This document shows, piece by piece, positions 27,533-37,471 of a stretch of 64,000 nt of DNA. Position numbers and translations under genes: made by a program. The notes beneath the pieces were generated by a model. It was given only the letters and a program-made list of their open reading frames with translations. It did no database searches and was not told where the DNA came from. How positions within the stretch are numbered: position 1 is the first letter of the stretch; every line of letters starts with the position of its first letter. The DNA comes from CAWFFV01 sp963814985 (GTDB taxonomy: Bacteria > Chloroflexota > Ktedonobacteria > Ktedonobacterales > Ktedonobacteraceae), in NCBI GenBank assembly GCA_963814985.1, contig CAWFFV010000058.1, positions 1 to 64,000 of the forward strand, read 5' to 3'.

Positions 27533-28025
27533 TGTGTGTGATGGGCAGAGGGATGTGGGAGGCTGGGCAAGATGAGATGTGAGCCAATGAGCAAAGAAGA
27601 AGGCATGGAGCGGTTCTATGCTTTCTTCTTTGTTTGGAATGACCTATATCAGCAGGTTATCTAGCAAATGGTTTGCCATTAAACCCGCGACCCGATAAAG
27701 AAATCAATCAAACATTTTCACGACTGTCTCCACCAATGAATTCAAATGTGCCGTTTTATCTCTATACCTACGCTACAAGATCGCATAAAACAAGTAATGC
27801 CCGTAATAAGATATCTAAAACCTGAATTTATAGAAGAGTTATCGGAGTCATGTGGAATTGGGGAGGAATAAATTTACTAGAGAATGCAGAGAGGCTGAGT
27901 TGGTAAATCTATTTTTGTTTCTGGGGAATGTAAGAGGATTGTTCAATATAGTACTTCCAAGGTACAATGGTGATAAGTACTATTTCCCGAGAAATGGCGC
28001 AAGGTAAGAAAGCGAGCATACTAAA
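27533..28025. other. Intergenic region before the PARIS-like genes
   Basis: Nothing strongly coding. A 41-codon frame at 27746-27871 (M-C-R-F-I-S-I-P-T-L-Q-D-R ...) reads plausibly but lacks a ribosome site; it may be a decayed remnant. AT-rich with an AAGGTA ... GGTACAATG-type promoter-like stretch near 27957-27968, upstream of the ATPase gene. Confidence 0.3.
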
Positions 28026-29383
28026 ATGCAACAAGAGAAAACAAGAAAAATAAGACGAATACGGCAAATATCAGTTACTAACCTTTTTGGAATTTTCAAT
28101 CATGTGATTTCTCTGAAAATGAATGATCGCATCACAATCATCCATGGACCAAATGGGTTCGGAAAGACTATGATGCTCAAGTTACTATATGCTCTTTTGG
28201 TCAAGGCAATCGCCTCCTTCAAAGCATACCATTTGATGAATTTAGAGTCGACTTTGAGGATAATACCAGCTTCTGGGTTAGTAAAACCTCCCGATCACAT
28301 GAGTTGACGGAAGAAGAGCATACTGTTGAGCAAGAGATCGTCTTTCACGCTACGGGGAGAAAACCATATTCCTTACGCTTAAAACCCTCAATAAAGGAAA
28401 ACTCCATAATTCCACTGTCTCTAATAGATCGTTTAGTACCATCTCTTGATCGTATAGCTTCTGACGCATGGAGAAATGCCGCTACAGGTGAAATTTTCTC
28501 ATTAGAGGATGTAGTAGAGCGTTTTAGTGATCGATTACCGGCAGGGATTACTGGTGAAAGGACAAAAATGCCCGAATGGTTGGTAGACATGAGAAAATCT
28601 GTCCCTATTCGCCTTATTGAGACCCAGCGCCTGTTAAGTTCTACCAAGATCTCTAAACGCAGCGAGTATGACAGGACAATAACACCAGAGTATGCTGTCA
28701 CGGAAGATCTAGACATCTCGTTGAAGTGATCAGAAGAAAGCTTGCCAAATCAGCCACTTTATCGCAATCTCTTGATAGTACTTTCCCGGGGTAGGGTGAT
28801 TAGTCCAACGACCCAACAGTTACAAGTAACGGAGGATGAACTCCTTGAGAGGCTAGAGAAGTTAGAGAAAAAACGTTCACGATTAATGGCAGTTGGTTTG
28901 CTTGATCAAGAAACGAGAGCTACGATCCCAATAGGTTCTGATCGGGGGATAGCGCCTAACACAAAAGCTGTACTGGCAGTCTACGCGGAGGACACTGAAC
29001 AGAAACTAGGGATTTTTGACGAATTAGCTCAGAAAATAGATTTACTTACTACCATTATCGACAACCGTTTTCTCTACAAGACAATGACTATTAGTAAAGA
29101 GAAAGGGCTTGTGTTCACAACGAAAAATGGGACCGTTCTGCCTCTTGAAAATCTATCATCTGGAGAACAGCACGAATTAGTGCTATTTTATGAGCTATTA
29201 TTCAGAGTTATTCCCGGCTCTCTCATCCTTATCGATGAGCCAGAGTTGTCACTCCATGTTGTATGGCAGGAGCAGTTTTTGAAAGATGTGCAGCAAGTAA
29301 CACAGCTTACAGACATTGATATCATTCTTGCAACACATTCTCCTGATATCATCAGCGATGACGGGATCTCGTGGTTGAGTTAG
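28026..29383 (+). pseudogene. AriA-like AAA ATPase of a PARIS-type two-gene system, frameshifted
   Basis: Three frame segments assemble one ABC/AAA15-like ATPase of about 450 residues. Segment 1: Walker A in IHGPNGFGKTMM. Segment 2 (from about 28206): FDEFRVDFED, then RLIETQRLL. After a short stretch in a third frame (IRRKLAKSATLSQSLDSTF), segment 3: ERLEKLEKKRSRLM, LSSGEQHELVLFYELLF, LILIDEPELSLHVVWQ (signature and Walker B) and ATHSPDII. Breaks lie near 28200-28212, 28720-28727 and 28785-28795. The order and the next gene (DUF4435) match AriA of PARIS, an ATPase that senses phage anti-restriction proteins and releases the AriB effector. As written it would not be functional. Confidence 0.75.
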
Positions 29384-29396
29384 AAGAGGCATAAGA

Positions 29397-30293
29397 ATGG
29401 GAAATTATAGTGAGTATAGAGACAGGGAACTGCGTGGTCCGGATGGCATTGCAAATAAAATTATCGAAACGCGACGATAGCCTGGTAATAAGTCATTCTC
29501 TTTTCTTATCGTAGAAGGTGATACTGATGAGACGTTCTATAAAACATTTGTTGATAAAGAGAAATGCAAAATGACTAATGCTCGCAACAGGTCCGCAGCA
29601 ATTAAGGTATTATCAATTCTTGAAGAGAGCAGCTTTCCAGGTGTTCTGGCTATCGTTGATGCCGACTTTGATGTCCTTGAGAATAAGTTCCCATCCAATC
29701 AAAATTTGTTGTTTACAGATACTCACGATCTTGAGACAATGATTCTAACAACTTCAGCTCTTGAGAAAGTGCTTGGCGAATTTGGCTCCGAAGAGAAAAT
29801 AGGTCAAGTTACTCAAAGTACCGGAAAAGATGTACGAGCACTATTGCTCGCAAGTGGCATGCTTATCGGTTATTTGCGCTGGATTTCTCTGAGAGAAGGG
29901 CTATCTTTAACATTTGAGGGGTTGAATTTTGCTGATTTCATAAATCAAGAGACACTGCGTATAAGTGAGCAAAGCTTCATTAAAGCAGTGAAAGATAAGT
30001 CAGGGAGACATAATATTCCAGATGCACGGCTCAAAGTCAGTATACAAAGTGTCAAGGAAGATACCCATGATCCCTGGCATGTTTGTTGTGGTCATGATTT
30101 AATGTGTATTTTGTCTCTAGGATTGCGCAAAGCGATCGGCACTTGGAATACTAATGATGTCAAGCTAGACACTCTTGAGAGAAGCCTGCGACTGGCCTTT
30201 GAACGCTCCCACTTCTACAAGACACAATTGTATGCATCAATCCAACAATGGGAAAAAGCGAATACGCCATTTGTGATTTTAGCAGTGGAGTAG
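29397..30293 (+). pseudogene. AriB-like DUF4435 protein (TOPRIM-type effector) with an in-frame TAG
   Basis: About 298 codons. ATG at 29397 begins G-N-Y-S-E-Y; an in-frame TAG at 29478-29480 interrupts between ETRR and PGNKSFSF. The rest is intact: LIVEGDTDETFYKTF supplies the TOPRIM Glu, LAIVDADFDVL the DxD pair, TDTHDLETMI a conserved block, and DPWHVCCGHDL the typical DUF4435 C-terminal motif. AriB-type proteins are tRNA-cleaving TOPRIM nucleases released by AriA. The stop looks like a single C-to-T or similar change. It follows the ATPase after 13 bases. Confidence 0.75.
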
Positions 30294-30415
30294 TAACCCA
30301 CTCTTCCATCTCATGTTATAATGCGCCTGAGTATTTCCGTTTTTGGCCCCTGTAGCTAGAAATAGCCAGTAGGGGCGTCTTGAGCGCACTTGTTGGGAAG
30401 GCTGGCTGCATTATC

Positions 30416-33400
30416 ATGCTCATCACACGTGTCGAGTTGGAGAACATTAAGAGTTATCATCACCTCTCCGTAGAGTTTCGGCGTGGCACAACCGCCATTA
30501 GTGGTGCAAATGGGGCGGGTAAGACTACGATTGTTGAGGCTATAGGTTTTGCTCTCTTCGATTATTTGCCCTATAGCCAGATGCGTTTTGTGCGCGAAGG
30601 CGAGAAGTATGGACGCGTGGTCGTTCACCTGATAGGAGGCGATGATCGCCCCTACGTTGTTGAACGGCGCTGCGGCTCTGGTTCGCGCTGGTCCATCTTT
30701 GACGAAGAAGCCAATTTACGTTTAGAGCAGAGCGCCGACGTGCTCGACAAACTTCACGAACTCTTTGGCATTGATCATGGGCGTCCCTTCGATTCCCTCT
30801 TCCGCGATGCTCTCGGGGTCCCCCAGGGTACTTTTACCTCTATTTTTCTGGAAACCACTGGTAAGCGTAAGCAGACCTTTGACGCTCTACTACAGATTGA
30901 AGATTACAAGACCGCCGCTGATTACCTGCTGGATGCCCAGAAACAATATAAGACACAGATACAGGAGCAGCAGGGCAAGATTAATCAACTTACCTATGAG
31001 ACCCGTAACCTGGATGAGTGGCGTATAAAACTCAAAGAAGCCAGACTGCTTGATGAGCAACAGAAACAGCAAAATGTGCAATGGACAGCACAACTTACAC
31101 ACTCTCAGGAACGCTTAGTAATCCTGAACGAGCAATACAACCATCTCAAGGCACTGGAACAACGCTATGCAACCAGCCAGGCAACCTACCAGAATGCACA
31201 AAATATCCTGGCTACTCGTGAGCAACAGGTATATCAGGCTCGCTCTGCACAGGAAATCGTTGTAGCCAGTCAAACAGATTTTCAGCGCTATGGGGAAGCG
31301 AATGAGGCACTCAAGCAGTTGCGTCAGGATGCTCAGCGGCGCAATGGTCTGCGTCTACAACATGCGCAATTGCACAATGCACTGGCAACAGTCCAGGCAA
31401 ACGCGAAAAATTGGCAGGCCCGTTTAGCTGATGTTGCCGTTGCCCAACAAAAGGTTGAAGAGCTGACTCCGCTGGTTGGTCAGCAGATTGCACTGGAAGA
31501 GCAGCGCGATGAGGCTATTAAAAAAGTCGAACGCTATGAAGCCATAGTAACCGAAAGCAAACGCCTCAATCAGCAACTGACAATGCACCAGCAAAAACAA
31601 GAGGCTCTTCAGCGTAAGATTGACGAGATTGAGCCGCTGGCACCCATTGCTGATTGTTTGCAAGAGCGTACGGAGATCTTAACCCAACTGCGTATCCAGA
31701 TGAGCGAGCGTAATAGCAAAGATAAGCAGTTGCAGCAGAAGCGTGAGTCCTTGCGAGAGAAGATGCTTGAGCAGAATCAGACCACCGAAAAATTGCGCAA
31801 AGCAGAGAACAACGTCTTCATTATTGAGGAGCATCGTCAAGAGGCGGAAGAGATGCCCCTGTTACAAAAGCAATACGATGACCTCTCTGCTCAAAAGCAC
31901 CGACTCGAAGGCAATATTGAGGGCTACACAAAATGGCGAGCACAATCCGTTGGTGGACAATGCCCATTGCTCCATGAAAGTTGCCTTAACATCAAGCAGC
32001 GTGGACTGGTCAGCCTGGAATTCTACTTTGAGGGCCTGTTAAAAGAGGAACATAGCCAACTGGCGGGCATAAATCAGCAGCAACAGACTATTATGGAACG
32101 TATCGGGCAGATCAAGAAGTATGCTGAGGCACTCAACAAACTGGGGTTGTATATTGAGCGGCGTGATACCCTTGCTGAACAGTCACAGCGCATAGGGATC
32201 GAGATTGCTCGCCTGGAACAAGATGGTGCTGATCTTATGCAAGAGTTGGAGGCACTTCGACTTGTTGAGCCGCGTATGAAAGAGATGGAGGCAGCATATA
32301 ATGAGAGTAAAGCTGCCGATAAGAAAGTACGTGAACTTGCCGGACTGTATAAACAGGTGCAGCAGTTCCAGGAGCAGGCGCGGCAGTGGGAGGCTGACTT
32401 ACAGGAACGTCGCCAGGAAGCCGAGCTGTTGAGGGGGAGTGATGCATTATTAAATCACATCAGGGCGGAATTGGGCAATCTCAACGATCCACGCTCACGC
32501 CATCAGACGCAACTCTCCATCGTCGCGCAGGAATCGCACTTTACACAGCAATTGCAGGCACAACAGCAGCAAGCAGAGCAAACCCAGCAACAGATTCAAG
32601 CCCTCAGTGAGCAACTCACAGCGTATAACACTCTTGACGAAGACATCGGCTATCAGGAGGCCATTAGCCAGCAATGCCAGGAAGGGTACCAGAACTATCT
32701 GCAAAACGAGAATCAGGCGCGACTCCTGCCTGAATACGAACGGGTCTACCAGCAACAGTTGAGTACAACCGAGCGGGCAGCTCAGATGCTTCAGGAGACA
32801 GAACAAGCCTTTCACTCAGCCCAGGCAGCCTTTCGCGAGGAAGAGCGAAGCAGTGTAAATGCAGAGATCAATCAGCTACAGACAGCATTAGCCGCTCTGG
32901 CTCAGGATATGCAACACCATCAGGAGTACATCAACAGCCTGGAGCAACAGATTGCCAGAGCTGAAGAACTCCGCCTGGAATTGGAGGCTGCCCAGCAGGA
33001 ATACCAGACGCTTGAAGATTTGCATGCGATGATGGAGCAATTCCGTAAATTGATCAAGGAGGCAGCTCCTCATGTCTTAAAGGCCATGCTAGCGGATATC
33101 TCTGCTGAAGCCAATCGTATTTTCGGTGAAATCATGGGTGATCGCAGTGCCCAACTCTCCTGGCAGAATGACTATGAGGTTGTCCTGCGTCGCCAGGGGG
33201 TCAATCGTAGCTTTGCTCAGCTGAGCGGTGGTGAACAGATGAGCGCGGCTTTAGCCGTACGTCTGGCGCTTCTCAAGAAACTTTCTACGCTCAATATTGC
33301 CTTTTTCGATGAGCCGACCCAGAACATGGACGAACTGCGGCGTATGAACCTTGCTGATCAGATTCGCCGTGTACGCGGTTTTGATCAGCTTATCGTCATC

Positions 33401-33532
33401 AGCCATGATGATACCTTTGAGCAAAGCCTGGATAGCCTGATACGACTGCATAAAGTCAATGGTGCGACGCATGTACTGCGTGACGAGGAGACTATGGGAT
33501 CAATACAACAGGTGGATACATATGCTTCATAA
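30416..33532 (+). CDS. SbcC/Rad50-like AAA ATPase
   Basis: About 1038 residues from the ATG at 30416 (a TTG at 30380 would add 12). N-terminal Walker A in ISGANGAGKTT and helix-first lead ENIKSYHHLSVEF; C-terminal signature LSGGEQMSAALAVRLALL and Walker B NIAFFDEPTQNMDE, then VISHDDTF. Between lies about 800 residues of coiled coil with a central hook near 515-530: GGQCPLLHESCLN, Cys spaced by six rather than the canonical CxxC. The overlap of 11 bases with the NurA-domain gene behind it supports a DNA-end processing complex, as with Rad50/Mre11 partners. Nuclease Mre11/SbcD is not encoded here. Confidence 0.85.
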   Translation: MLITRVELENIKSYHHLSVEFRRGTTAISGANGAGKTTIVEAIGFALFDYLPYSQMRFVREGEKYGRVVVHLIGGDDRPYVVERRCGSGSRWSIFDEEANLRLEQSADVLDKLHELFGIDHGRPFDSLFRDALGVPQGTFTSIFLETTGKRKQTFDALLQIEDYKTAADYLLDAQKQYKTQIQEQQGKINQLTYETRNLDEWRIKLKEARLLDEQQKQQNVQWTAQLTHSQERLVILNEQYNHLKALEQRYATSQATYQNAQNILATREQQVYQARSAQEIVVASQTDFQRYGEANEALKQLRQDAQRRNGLRLQHAQLHNALATVQANAKNWQARLADVAVAQQKVEELTPLVGQQIALEEQRDEAIKKVERYEAIVTESKRLNQQLTMHQQKQEALQRKIDEIEPLAPIADCLQERTEILTQLRIQMSERNSKDKQLQQKRESLREKMLEQNQTTEKLRKAENNVFIIEEHRQEAEEMPLLQKQYDDLSAQKHRLEGNIEGYTKWRAQSVGGQCPLLHESCLNIKQRGLVSLEFYFEGLLKEEHSQLAGINQQQQTIMERIGQIKKYAEALNKLGLYIERRDTLAEQSQRIGIEIARLEQDGADLMQELEALRLVEPRMKEMEAAYNESKAADKKVRELAGLYKQVQQFQEQARQWEADLQERRQEAELLRGSDALLNHIRAELGNLNDPRSRHQTQLSIVAQESHFTQQLQAQQQQAEQTQQQIQALSEQLTAYNTLDEDIGYQEAISQQCQEGYQNYLQNENQARLLPEYERVYQQQLSTTERAAQMLQETEQAFHSAQAAFREEERSSVNAEINQLQTALAALAQDMQHHQEYINSLEQQIARAEELRLELEAAQQEYQTLEDLHAMMEQFRKLIKEAAPHVLKAMLADISAEANRIFGEIMGDRSAQLSWQNDYEVVLRRQGVNRSFAQLSGGEQMSAALAVRLALLKKLSTLNIAFFDEPTQNMDELRRMNLADQIRRVRGFDQLIVISHDDTFEQSLDSLIRLHKVNGATHVLRDEETMGSIQQVDTYAS

Positions 33533-34790
33533 AGGAAAACTGCAAGCAGCTCTCAATCTCAAGCGGGGCCAGTTCTCACTCTACGATGGCTCATTTAGCG
33601 AACAACTCAAAGCCTACCAGTATGTGCTTGAAACATTATATGTAGACTATGCTTCAAGTGCCCAGCTTGAGCAGAACTTACCATCGGGCGATAGCGCGAC
33701 GTCTTCAGTGGGGGCACGTCCCAGCATCGAGTTTGATCGCTGGTTAGTCAATGCAACCCAACAGCCGTATCATGGACCAATTTTGCCCTTTGGATATGAA
33801 TTTGCTAACCACGAGCAGGCGCGTCAATGGGCAGAGTGCATCGAAGGAATTACAACAGTGGCAGTTGATGGAAGCCAGTTACAGCCCTGGCGTGATGCTT
33901 CCATCCCCGTTGCGCTAATCCAGGTCGGCTTTTTTATCAACCCCCATATGCAAGGACGCCCTTATACCAAGGATGTGCGTATGGAGGTGCTCTCCCCTGA
34001 CGAGATCATGGAAGAGTCTAAGAACGAACGTAGCGATCCTGATAGCTATCCCTATTCTGAGATACAAGTAACGCTACGCCGCTATCTCCTGGAAGTCGAC
34101 ACCGTCTGTAGTCAGATGGAGCAATGTGCCAGTGCTCGATGTGCAGATGACCCGGTACACAGCCCTGTAGTCTTCTTTGATGGGTCGCTTGTGGTCTCCT
34201 TTGCTCTGACCATGCCCAGTCCCTACCGCGAACGCTATATTGAATCTGCCGTGAGGCTGCTGAAGACCTCAGAAGAATTGCGCGTGCCATTAATTGGCTA
34301 TATCGATACCAGTTATGCACGTGACATTATTACCATGCTACGCCGTCTGGACGCTACGCAGAAGCAGCCGATCTTGCGTGAAACGAAAAGGATTCATGAT
34401 GCCCTGCTCTGGCAGGGGCGTTTGCAGTGGGGAGATCGCACCCCTGCTATGATCTGTGCTCGTGGTGACATCCTGGATAGCTATGGCCCTTATCGTGAAT
34501 GTGTGGCTTTCTGTTACCTCCAAACGACTGCCAGGCGTCCACCAGCCCGCCTGGAATTTCCCCGCTGGATGCTTGATGATGGCGTTGTTGGACCTGTCCT
34601 GGATGTTGTGCGGGCTGAGGTCATTGCTGGTAATGGCTATCCCTATGCGATTGAAACTGCGGATGCTGTTTCTGTCATTACTATGCAAGACCGCGAAGAA
34701 TTCTATGCCCAGTTTCAGACCTTTATGGAAAGACAGGGGGTAAAATTCACCTTTTCTACAAAATCAGTCAGCAAGAGCAGAAGAAGGTAA
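33522..34790 (+). CDS. NurA-domain nuclease
   Basis: 422 residues from ATG 33522, which overlaps the SbcC-like stop; a longer frame from 33459 lies inside that gene. The NurA motif TTVAVDGSQLQPWRD appears near residue 115 with a second Asp site in VVFFDGSLVVSF, both typical of the RNase H-like 5'-3' exonuclease fold that works with HerA/SbcC-type ATPases in DNA-end resection. The C-terminal end is basic (SKSVSKSRRR). The pair with the upstream ATPase is probably one functional unit. Confidence 0.85.
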   Translation: MLHKGKLQAALNLKRGQFSLYDGSFSEQLKAYQYVLETLYVDYASSAQLEQNLPSGDSATSSVGARPSIEFDRWLVNATQQPYHGPILPFGYEFANHEQARQWAECIEGITTVAVDGSQLQPWRDASIPVALIQVGFFINPHMQGRPYTKDVRMEVLSPDEIMEESKNERSDPDSYPYSEIQVTLRRYLLEVDTVCSQMEQCASARCADDPVHSPVVFFDGSLVVSFALTMPSPYRERYIESAVRLLKTSEELRVPLIGYIDTSYARDIITMLRRLDATQKQPILRETKRIHDALLWQGRLQWGDRTPAMICARGDILDSYGPYRECVAFCYLQTTARRPPARLEFPRWMLDDGVVGPVLDVVRAEVIAGNGYPYAIETADAVSVITMQDREEFYAQFQTFMERQGVKFTFSTKSVSKSRRR

Positions 34791-34878
34791 AACATATTAC
34801 ACTCTCCGGTTGTATATGTTATACTTGCTATTATATACTTTGACCGTTTGATTAGAAAGCACGATAAAGAAATTCTTT

Positions 34879-35538
34879 ATGTCTCGTTCGCAAACTCATA
34901 CATTCACCTGTCCCTGCGGAATGGTGTTTACCAGCTTGACATATGAATATGTCAATGTTGCGCGGGACCCACAATTGCGATACATAGTGCTGGCTGGCCT
35001 TCTAAATGTGGCTACATGTTCGGCATGTGGACGACGTGCGGCTATTGCCACACCCTTTATCTACTCTGATCCCGCTTATCATCTTCTGGCATATGTCCAT
35101 CCTCGCGGAGATGCTCCTGAAGAGGCACGCCTTCTCATTCTGGAGAAGTTACGCTCTGTCTATATGGATGTAGTTGATGCCCCGGAACGAGAAGAAAATG
35201 TGTTAGAGAGTAATGGCGATGGTGGACGAATTGTCTCCATCACTCTATCACAAGCTAAAGAGATGCCACCTCTGCAAGTTGTCTTTGGACTCGACCAACT
35301 CAATGCCCTCATCAATGGTGTACTACGTCCCGATGAACGATTGGGTAGACTTGCCTTAAGTACGCCAAGCCATAATGAAGCTGAGCGGGGACAATTTCTC
35401 GATATTGCCCGTAAACTTGCGACTGAAATGAATTGTAATATCGAAGTGGAAGACCTGCCCGACGAGTATACTGTCTGGCTCTATGGGTCTCGTCGCCAGA
35501 TCGGGGCATTGATGCGAGAGCTAACCCCGGAGTGTTGA
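34879..35538 (+). CDS. CpXC-domain protein
   Basis: 219 residues. The N-terminus has the CpXC arrangement: TFTCPCGMVFT, then LLNVATCSACGRR, four Cys forming a zinc site in a beta-rich fold, followed by YHLLAYVHP. The C-terminal half is helical with no known motif and a Gly-Arg tail. The CpXC family has no known biochemical role. It lies 88 bases after the nuclease gene on the same strand. Confidence 0.75.
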   Translation: MSRSQTHTFTCPCGMVFTSLTYEYVNVARDPQLRYIVLAGLLNVATCSACGRRAAIATPFIYSDPAYHLLAYVHPRGDAPEEARLLILEKLRSVYMDVVDAPEREENVLESNGDGGRIVSITLSQAKEMPPLQVVFGLDQLNALINGVLRPDERLGRLALSTPSHNEAERGQFLDIARKLATEMNCNIEVEDLPDEYTVWLYGSRRQIGALMRELTPEC

Positions 35539-35551
35539 GAGAGAGCCGGCA

Positions 35552-36037
35552 ATGATTACGGTTGGAGTCCTCACTATCAGTGATAGTGCAGCAAAAGGCA
35601 AGCGACAAGACACCAGTGGCGAAAATATTCGTGCAATGCTAACACAACTCCCCAATGCCTTCATCAGTGCTGTTGCTATTATTCCTGACGAACACGAGCA
35701 GATAGCGGCGATGTTGCGTGAGTGGAGTGATGATAAGCATCTCAACCTTATTCTCACTACTGGCGGTACGGGACTGGCTCCTCGTGATATCACGCCCGAA
35801 GCAACTAAAGCTATCATCGAACGCGAAGCCCCTGGTATTGCCGAAGCCCTACGTGCCATTAGCCTTCAATATACTCGTAGTGCCATGCTCTCACGTGGTG
35901 TGGCAGGTGTACGCGGTCGTACCCTCATTATCAATCTACCTGGCAGTCCTAAGGCTGTCAAAGAGTGTTTAGAATATGTCTTGCCAGTCTTGCCACATGC
36001 CATTAATCTTCTCACTGAAGGGCCAGCGGAACATTGA
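35552..36037 (+). CDS. MoaB/MogA molybdopterin-binding protein
   Basis: 161 residues. The motif TTGGTGLAPRDITPEAT binds molybdopterin and the NLPGSPKAV near the end is diagnostic. Members bind or adenylylate molybdopterin for molybdenum cofactor assembly. No other cofactor gene is nearby, so it may be a lone copy. The stop overlaps the TTG that could start the WD40 gene. Confidence 0.9.
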   Translation: MITVGVLTISDSAAKGKRQDTSGENIRAMLTQLPNAFISAVAIIPDEHEQIAAMLREWSDDKHLNLILTTGGTGLAPRDITPEATKAIIEREAPGIAEALRAISLQYTRSAMLSRGVAGVRGRTLIINLPGSPKAVKECLEYVLPVLPHAINLLTEGPAEH

Positions 36038-36039
36038 GT

Positions 36040-36921
36040 ATGTTCACCACCTCCATCTATCAAGGTCACACCGACAAGGTTTTTGCTGTTGCCTGGTCTC
36101 CTGATGGACAAGCTCTCGCCTCTGGAGGGCGCGATCGTAGCATCCAAATTTGGAATCCCCACATAGGAGCGTGTATTTGCACCTATCATGGACATACTGA
36201 TTGTCTATTGGCGCTTGCCTGGTCGCCAGATGGTCGCTTTATTGCTTCGGGTTGTACCGCTGGCATTGTCCGGGTATGGCAGCCTCCCACAGGAGAAACC
36301 GCACTCACCTACCGTGGGCATGTGCGTTTTGTGCGTGGCATTGCCTGGTCGCCAGATGGCCGTTACATCGCCTCAGGGGGAGAATATGGTGATAGTACCG
36401 TCCAGGTGTGGGATACGTCTACGGGAAATTGTCTGTATACCCATAAAGATCAGTACAGAATTTTTACTGTATCATGGGAACCTCAGGGAGGAAGGATAGC
36501 CTCTGGCAGTTTTGATGGACGTGTCCAGATCTGGGAAGCCTTGAGTGGTGACAATCTTTTCTCGTATCATGGTCACAGTGGCCCGGTCTATGCTACAGCC
36601 TGGTCGCCCGATGGTAAGTCTATTGTTTCGGCTGGTCAGGATGCAACGGTACAGGTATGGTCCCCTGTCACGGGAAAAACTATCTGTATCTACCGTGGTC
36701 ATACACATGCTGTGAAGGCGATCTCATGGTCACCGGACAGCAGATATGTTGCTTCTGGTAGTGATGATACGACGGTGCAGATCTGGTCCGCTGTGACAGG
36801 AGCATGGGTAGCCACCTATGATGGTCATACTGCCTGGGTACGTACTGTGGCATGGTCTCCTATCGGCAGAGAGATCGCCTCAGCGAGCGACGAGACGGTG
36901 CGAGTGATGTCTCTCTTCTAA
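36040..36921 (+). CDS. Seven-bladed WD40 beta-propeller protein
   Basis: 294 residues from ATG 36040 (a TTG at 36034 overlaps the previous stop). Seven WD40 repeats of about 40-43 residues run end to end, each with the pattern GH ... V ... AWSPDG ... ASG ... VQIW; the fourth has diverged (DQYRIFTVSWEPQG). Together they close one propeller with no other domain. No kinase is fused. It is a scaffold for protein contacts, probably cytoplasmic. Confidence 0.9.
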   Translation: MFTTSIYQGHTDKVFAVAWSPDGQALASGGRDRSIQIWNPHIGACICTYHGHTDCLLALAWSPDGRFIASGCTAGIVRVWQPPTGETALTYRGHVRFVRGIAWSPDGRYIASGGEYGDSTVQVWDTSTGNCLYTHKDQYRIFTVSWEPQGGRIASGSFDGRVQIWEALSGDNLFSYHGHSGPVYATAWSPDGKSIVSAGQDATVQVWSPVTGKTICIYRGHTHAVKAISWSPDSRYVASGSDDTTVQIWSAVTGAWVATYDGHTAWVRTVAWSPIGREIASASDETVRVMSLF

Positions 36922-37471
36922 ATTTTTATACGTATAAGCTGTAACGGATCTAATATTTTCACAATATCTTCTCTGTTGTAGGATTCCCGGCAACACTGAG
37001 CGATGCGCAAGGCGTTGCATGGAGGAGTATATAGTAGGTGCATCCACAAAAAAAGTATATCCCCGCAGTGGCTATGACCACTTGTTCTGGCTTGAAACAA
37101 TCGTGCTGTAGGATCCCTGTTGCTACCACGGCTGCCCCGGATCGTGTGTGTGGTGAGGCCCGACGTATCGGCTATACGGGTATACTTGACAGTGACCTGC
37201 CACTCTATCGACTCAAGATCAAAGTAGGCAATGGTCTGCTGACGGTAACGCTGCCGGGTTTCTACATTATTGAGGGCGGTGTGTTTGTAGAGTATGAGCA
37301 GTGGCGTCGTGAGCAGGGAGGAGGTAAGGGTACTTTCATATAGGTTAAAAGTACTTACTTCGAGCACATATGGATAAGAAAATGGGAAAATTGGTACAAT
37401 GCTCTTATAACAGCATGTTCCATTGTTTCTGTATTTTATAAAAACACAGTACAATAGGAGCTTTTCGTAGC
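36922..37471. other. Region with a possible decayed gene at 37038-37343
   Basis: A 101-codon frame on the plus strand (37038-37343) has a coherent second half (RIGYTGILDSDLPLYRLKIKV, interrupted; LLTVTLPGFYIIEGG), but no ribosome site and a low-quality first half. It may be a remnant. The rest is AT-rich and likely the promoter of the gene at 37472. Confidence 0.3.

Noticed and set aside
32235..33073. Minus-strand frames opposite the SbcC-like coiled coil
   Set aside because: Leu-rich by-products of Gln/Glu codons on the other strand.
36918..37454. 178-codon minus-strand frame
   Set aside because: Unnatural composition and no start signals; it covers a region with a weak plus-strand remnant instead.
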